The notes below the pieces were generated by a model. It was not told the origin of the DNA, ran no database searches, and saw only the letters and a list, made by a program, of their open reading frames with translations. This document shows, in pieces, positions 62,251-64,000 of a stretch of DNA of 64,000 bases (within the stretch, counting starts at the first letter, position 1; every line of letters begins with the position of its first letter). Made by a program: the position numbers and the translations under genes. The stretch is taken from contig JACHLS010000019.1 in the NCBI GenBank assembly GCA_014204635.1, forward strand, positions 1,023 to 65,022. Direction: 5' to 3'. This DNA comes from Sporosarcina luteola. GTDB taxonomy: Bacteria > Bacillota > Bacilli > Bacillales_A > Planococcaceae.

Positions 62251-63438
62251 ATGCTTTCTCAAAAAACCATTGATATTGTTAAATCTACAGTTCCCGTTCT
62301 CGAACAGCACGGGAAAACAATTACAACTACATTTTATAAAAATATGTTCGCTGCACACCCTGAGCTCCTTGATATTTTCAATCATGCCAACCAGTCAAAA
62401 GGACGCCAACAGACGGCGCTTGCGAATACAGTCCTTGCTGCCGCCAAATATATTGACAACTTGGAAGCGATTGTGCCGGCGGTTGTTCAAATTGGGCATA
62501 AGCACCGCTCGCTCGGCATTCAGCCAGATCAGTATCCTATCGTAGGTCATCATCTATTAGGCGCCATTAAAGAAGTGCTTGGAGATGCGGCAACGCCTGA
62601 AATCTTGGAAGCATGGGGAGAAGCTTATGGCGTTATCGCAGATGCTTTTATTGGCGTGGAACAACAGATGTATGATGCTGCGGAACAAGCGGAAGGCGGC
62701 TGGAGAACGTTCAAGGATTTCATTATCGACGAAAAAGTGAAAGAGAGCGATGTCATTACTTCGTTCTACTTAAAACCAGTGGATGGCAAGAAATTGCCTA
62801 ACTACAAACCTGGCCAATATATTACAATTCGTTTCCGCATTCCTGAAGAAGAGCATATTTTAAACCGCCAATACAGCTTGTCGCAAGCTCCCGACAGCGA
62901 TCGGTTCCGCCTCTCGATCAAAAGAGAAGACGAAAACGCCCCTGGCGGTAAAGTATCCGTTTATCTCCACAATGAAATGAATGTCGGCGACACACTCGAA
63001 GTGAGTGCACCTGCAGGAGACTTCCATCTTGATACGGAAAGCGACAGCCCAGTCACATTGATCAGTGGTGGAGTCGGACTCACACCGATGGTGGCTATGT
63101 ACGATTATATTGCAAAGAATACACCAGAACGTGAAGTGACCTTCTTGCATTCTGCACGGACCCGCAAACACCAAGCGTTCGATGAAACATTGCGTAAACT
63201 GAACAGCGAATTGCCTAATTCCACATACGAAGTTCTTTATTCTGAAGAAGGCGACGGCTTTATTACTAAAGACTTTTTGGAAAAGCATGTGATCGATGGA
63301 AGCGAAATATACGTTTGCGGACCGACTCCATTCATGCAAACCATCGTCTCCCATCTTTATGCTCTTGGCATTCCACAAGAAAAAGTGCATTTCGAATTCT
63401 TTGGGCCTGCTGAACAGCTTGAGTTGGTCAAGCCATAA
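62251..63438 (+). CDS. hmp: Flavohemoglobin Hmp, nitric oxide dioxygenase
   Basis: 395 aa from ATG at 62251 (AAAGG 11 bases upstream). N-terminal globin domain with proximal His in IGHKHRSLGI; FAD domain RQYSLSQAP; NAD domain GGVGLTPMVAM and VCGPTPFMQ. Oxidises NO to nitrate using NADH and O2. Confidence 0.96.
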   Translation: MLSQKTIDIVKSTVPVLEQHGKTITTTFYKNMFAAHPELLDIFNHANQSKGRQQTALANTVLAAAKYIDNLEAIVPAVVQIGHKHRSLGIQPDQYPIVGHHLLGAIKEVLGDAATPEILEAWGEAYGVIADAFIGVEQQMYDAAEQAEGGWRTFKDFIIDEKVKESDVITSFYLKPVDGKKLPNYKPGQYITIRFRIPEEEHILNRQYSLSQAPDSDRFRLSIKREDENAPGGKVSVYLHNEMNVGDTLEVSAPAGDFHLDTESDSPVTLISGGVGLTPMVAMYDYIAKNTPEREVTFLHSARTRKHQAFDETLRKLNSELPNSTYEVLYSEEGDGFITKDFLEKHVIDGSEIYVCGPTPFMQTIVSHLYALGIPQEKVHFEFFGPAEQLELVKP

Positions 63439-63448
63439 TTTAAAAAAC

Positions 63449-63480
63449 GCGCCATCCCCTAACGAGGGTGGCGCATTTTT
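63449..63480. terminator. Bidirectional terminator between hmp and the YkvI-like gene
   Basis: Stem GCGCCA-CCC / GGG-TGGCGC with T-tracts on both strands. Confidence 0.88.
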
Positions 63481-63482
63481 CA

Positions 63483-64000
63483 TTATCGTTTCGCTTTTTC
63501 CGGCAAGCGGAAGGAAGCGAAAATAAGAGCAGCTACAAGGAAGAGTCCGACATAGCCGATAAAGTTGTAGAAGTGAGCAACCAGATTTTTGAATCCTACA
63601 AAGCTCAGGACGAATCCGATCACTAACGAAATTAAAATAAACCATTTAAAGTTTGGCGTGCCAATTTTCACAAAGCGTGCGCCGAAAGCGTAAAACATAC
63701 TGACTGCCGTATTGAAAATCATTCCATACAAAACGAAAGCCATGAAAATGCCGAATGCTGGAGAGATTTCATTAATAATGACAAGCATCGGTAAATCTGC
63801 ATCTGCTACAGTTTCCACTTTTGCAAAAATAGCCAAGTGGCTTAAGAGGATAAGCGCTCCGAGTCCCAAGCCTCCTACAAAACCACCCCAGGCTGCGACC
63901 TTCTCGTCCTTCTCGGCACTTCCCATAACGATGGACATCGAGGCACCCACCGCGATATTAAAGGACACATAATTAATTGCGGAAATAAACCAATTCGGCA
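63483..64000 (-). CDS. YkvI-like membrane protein, 5' part missing (window edge)
   Basis: The C-terminal 172 codons of a longer gene; the open frame continues past 64000 (upstream residues NWFISAINYV). Six hydrophobic segments are visible. Similar to Bacillus YkvI-family membrane proteins, possibly amino-acid-transporter-like (LeuT-fold relatives); function unknown. The start cannot be seen. Confidence 0.78.
   Translation of the reverse strand, partial: PNWFISAINYVSFNIAVGASMSIVMGSAEKDEKVAAWGGFVGGLGLGALILLSHLAIFAKVETVADADLPMLVIINEISPAFGIFMAFVLYGMIFNTAVSMFYAFGARFVKIGTPNFKWFILISLVIGFVLSFVGFKNLVAHFYNFIGYVGLFLVAALIFASFRLPEKAKR

Overview
The window looks like a chromosomal segment of a low-to-moderate GC, Gram-positive, Bacillales bacterium. 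The gene order murF - cshA - ydbS/ydbT - rhomboid - acpS - ydcC - alr - mazE/mazF - rsbRSTUVW - sigB - rsbX - tex - sprT-like follows the Bacillus subtilis ddl-to-ydcK region almost gene for gene. A carboxylesterase between murF and cshA, a RodA pair beside ddl, and long non-coding tandem arrays suggest a Planococcaceae member (Sporosarcina-like); that family assignment is inference.

Layout. 1-430: a 39-bp hairpin repeat array and two minus-strand tRNAs (Gln, Glu). 0.7-9 kb: sprT-like and tex, then the complete sigma-B partner-switching module, with a sigma-B promoter in front of rsbV whose -35 overlaps the rsbU stop codon. 9-13.2 kb: MazEF toxin-antitoxin, alanine racemase, YdcC-like lipoprotein, AcpS and a rhomboid protease. 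13.2-21.7 kb: PH-domain proteins, CshA helicase, esterase, MurF and Ddl, broken up by two arrays of 21-bp units. 22-24.4 kb: two tandem RodA/FtsW-family genes. 25-36.4 kb: an accessory stretch of transporters, a methyltransferase interrupted by one amber codon, a divergent HTH-TPR regulator / MFS / S41-protease locus with paired palindromes, TcyP, cardiolipin synthase and a VanY-type carboxypeptidase. 36.5-46.9 kb: YidC, several GNAT acetyltransferases, small membrane proteins (two behind sigma-B-like promoters), DUF1002, CvfB, MntR and a CadC/CadA metal-efflux pair. 47-49 kb: P1-family peptidase and a 20-bp-unit array of about 0.9 kb. 49-55 kb: the full seven-gene mrpABCDEFG Na+/H+ antiporter operon. 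55.3-64 kb: KdpD-like USP protein, MurB, FrnE-like DsbA, FAD/Rieske oxidoreductase, a small hypothetical, Mn-dependent pyrophosphatase, divergent NsrR/Hmp nitric-oxide genes and a partial YkvI-like membrane protein.

Themes. Envelope synthesis (Alr, Ddl, MurF, MurB, RodA, VanY, Cls, YidC) and stress or ion homeostasis (sigma-B, MazEF, Mrp, CadAC, MntR, NsrR/Hmp) dominate. The least ordinary content is non-coding. Three arrays at 13.3, 15.8 and 48.1 kb share one architecture: a conserved core of about 11 nt every 20-21 bp, two helical turns. The first 150 bases hold four copies of a hairpin that would carry a GAAA tetraloop as minus-strand RNA. The best candidate for an uncharacterised regulatory locus is at 27.0-30.9 kb.
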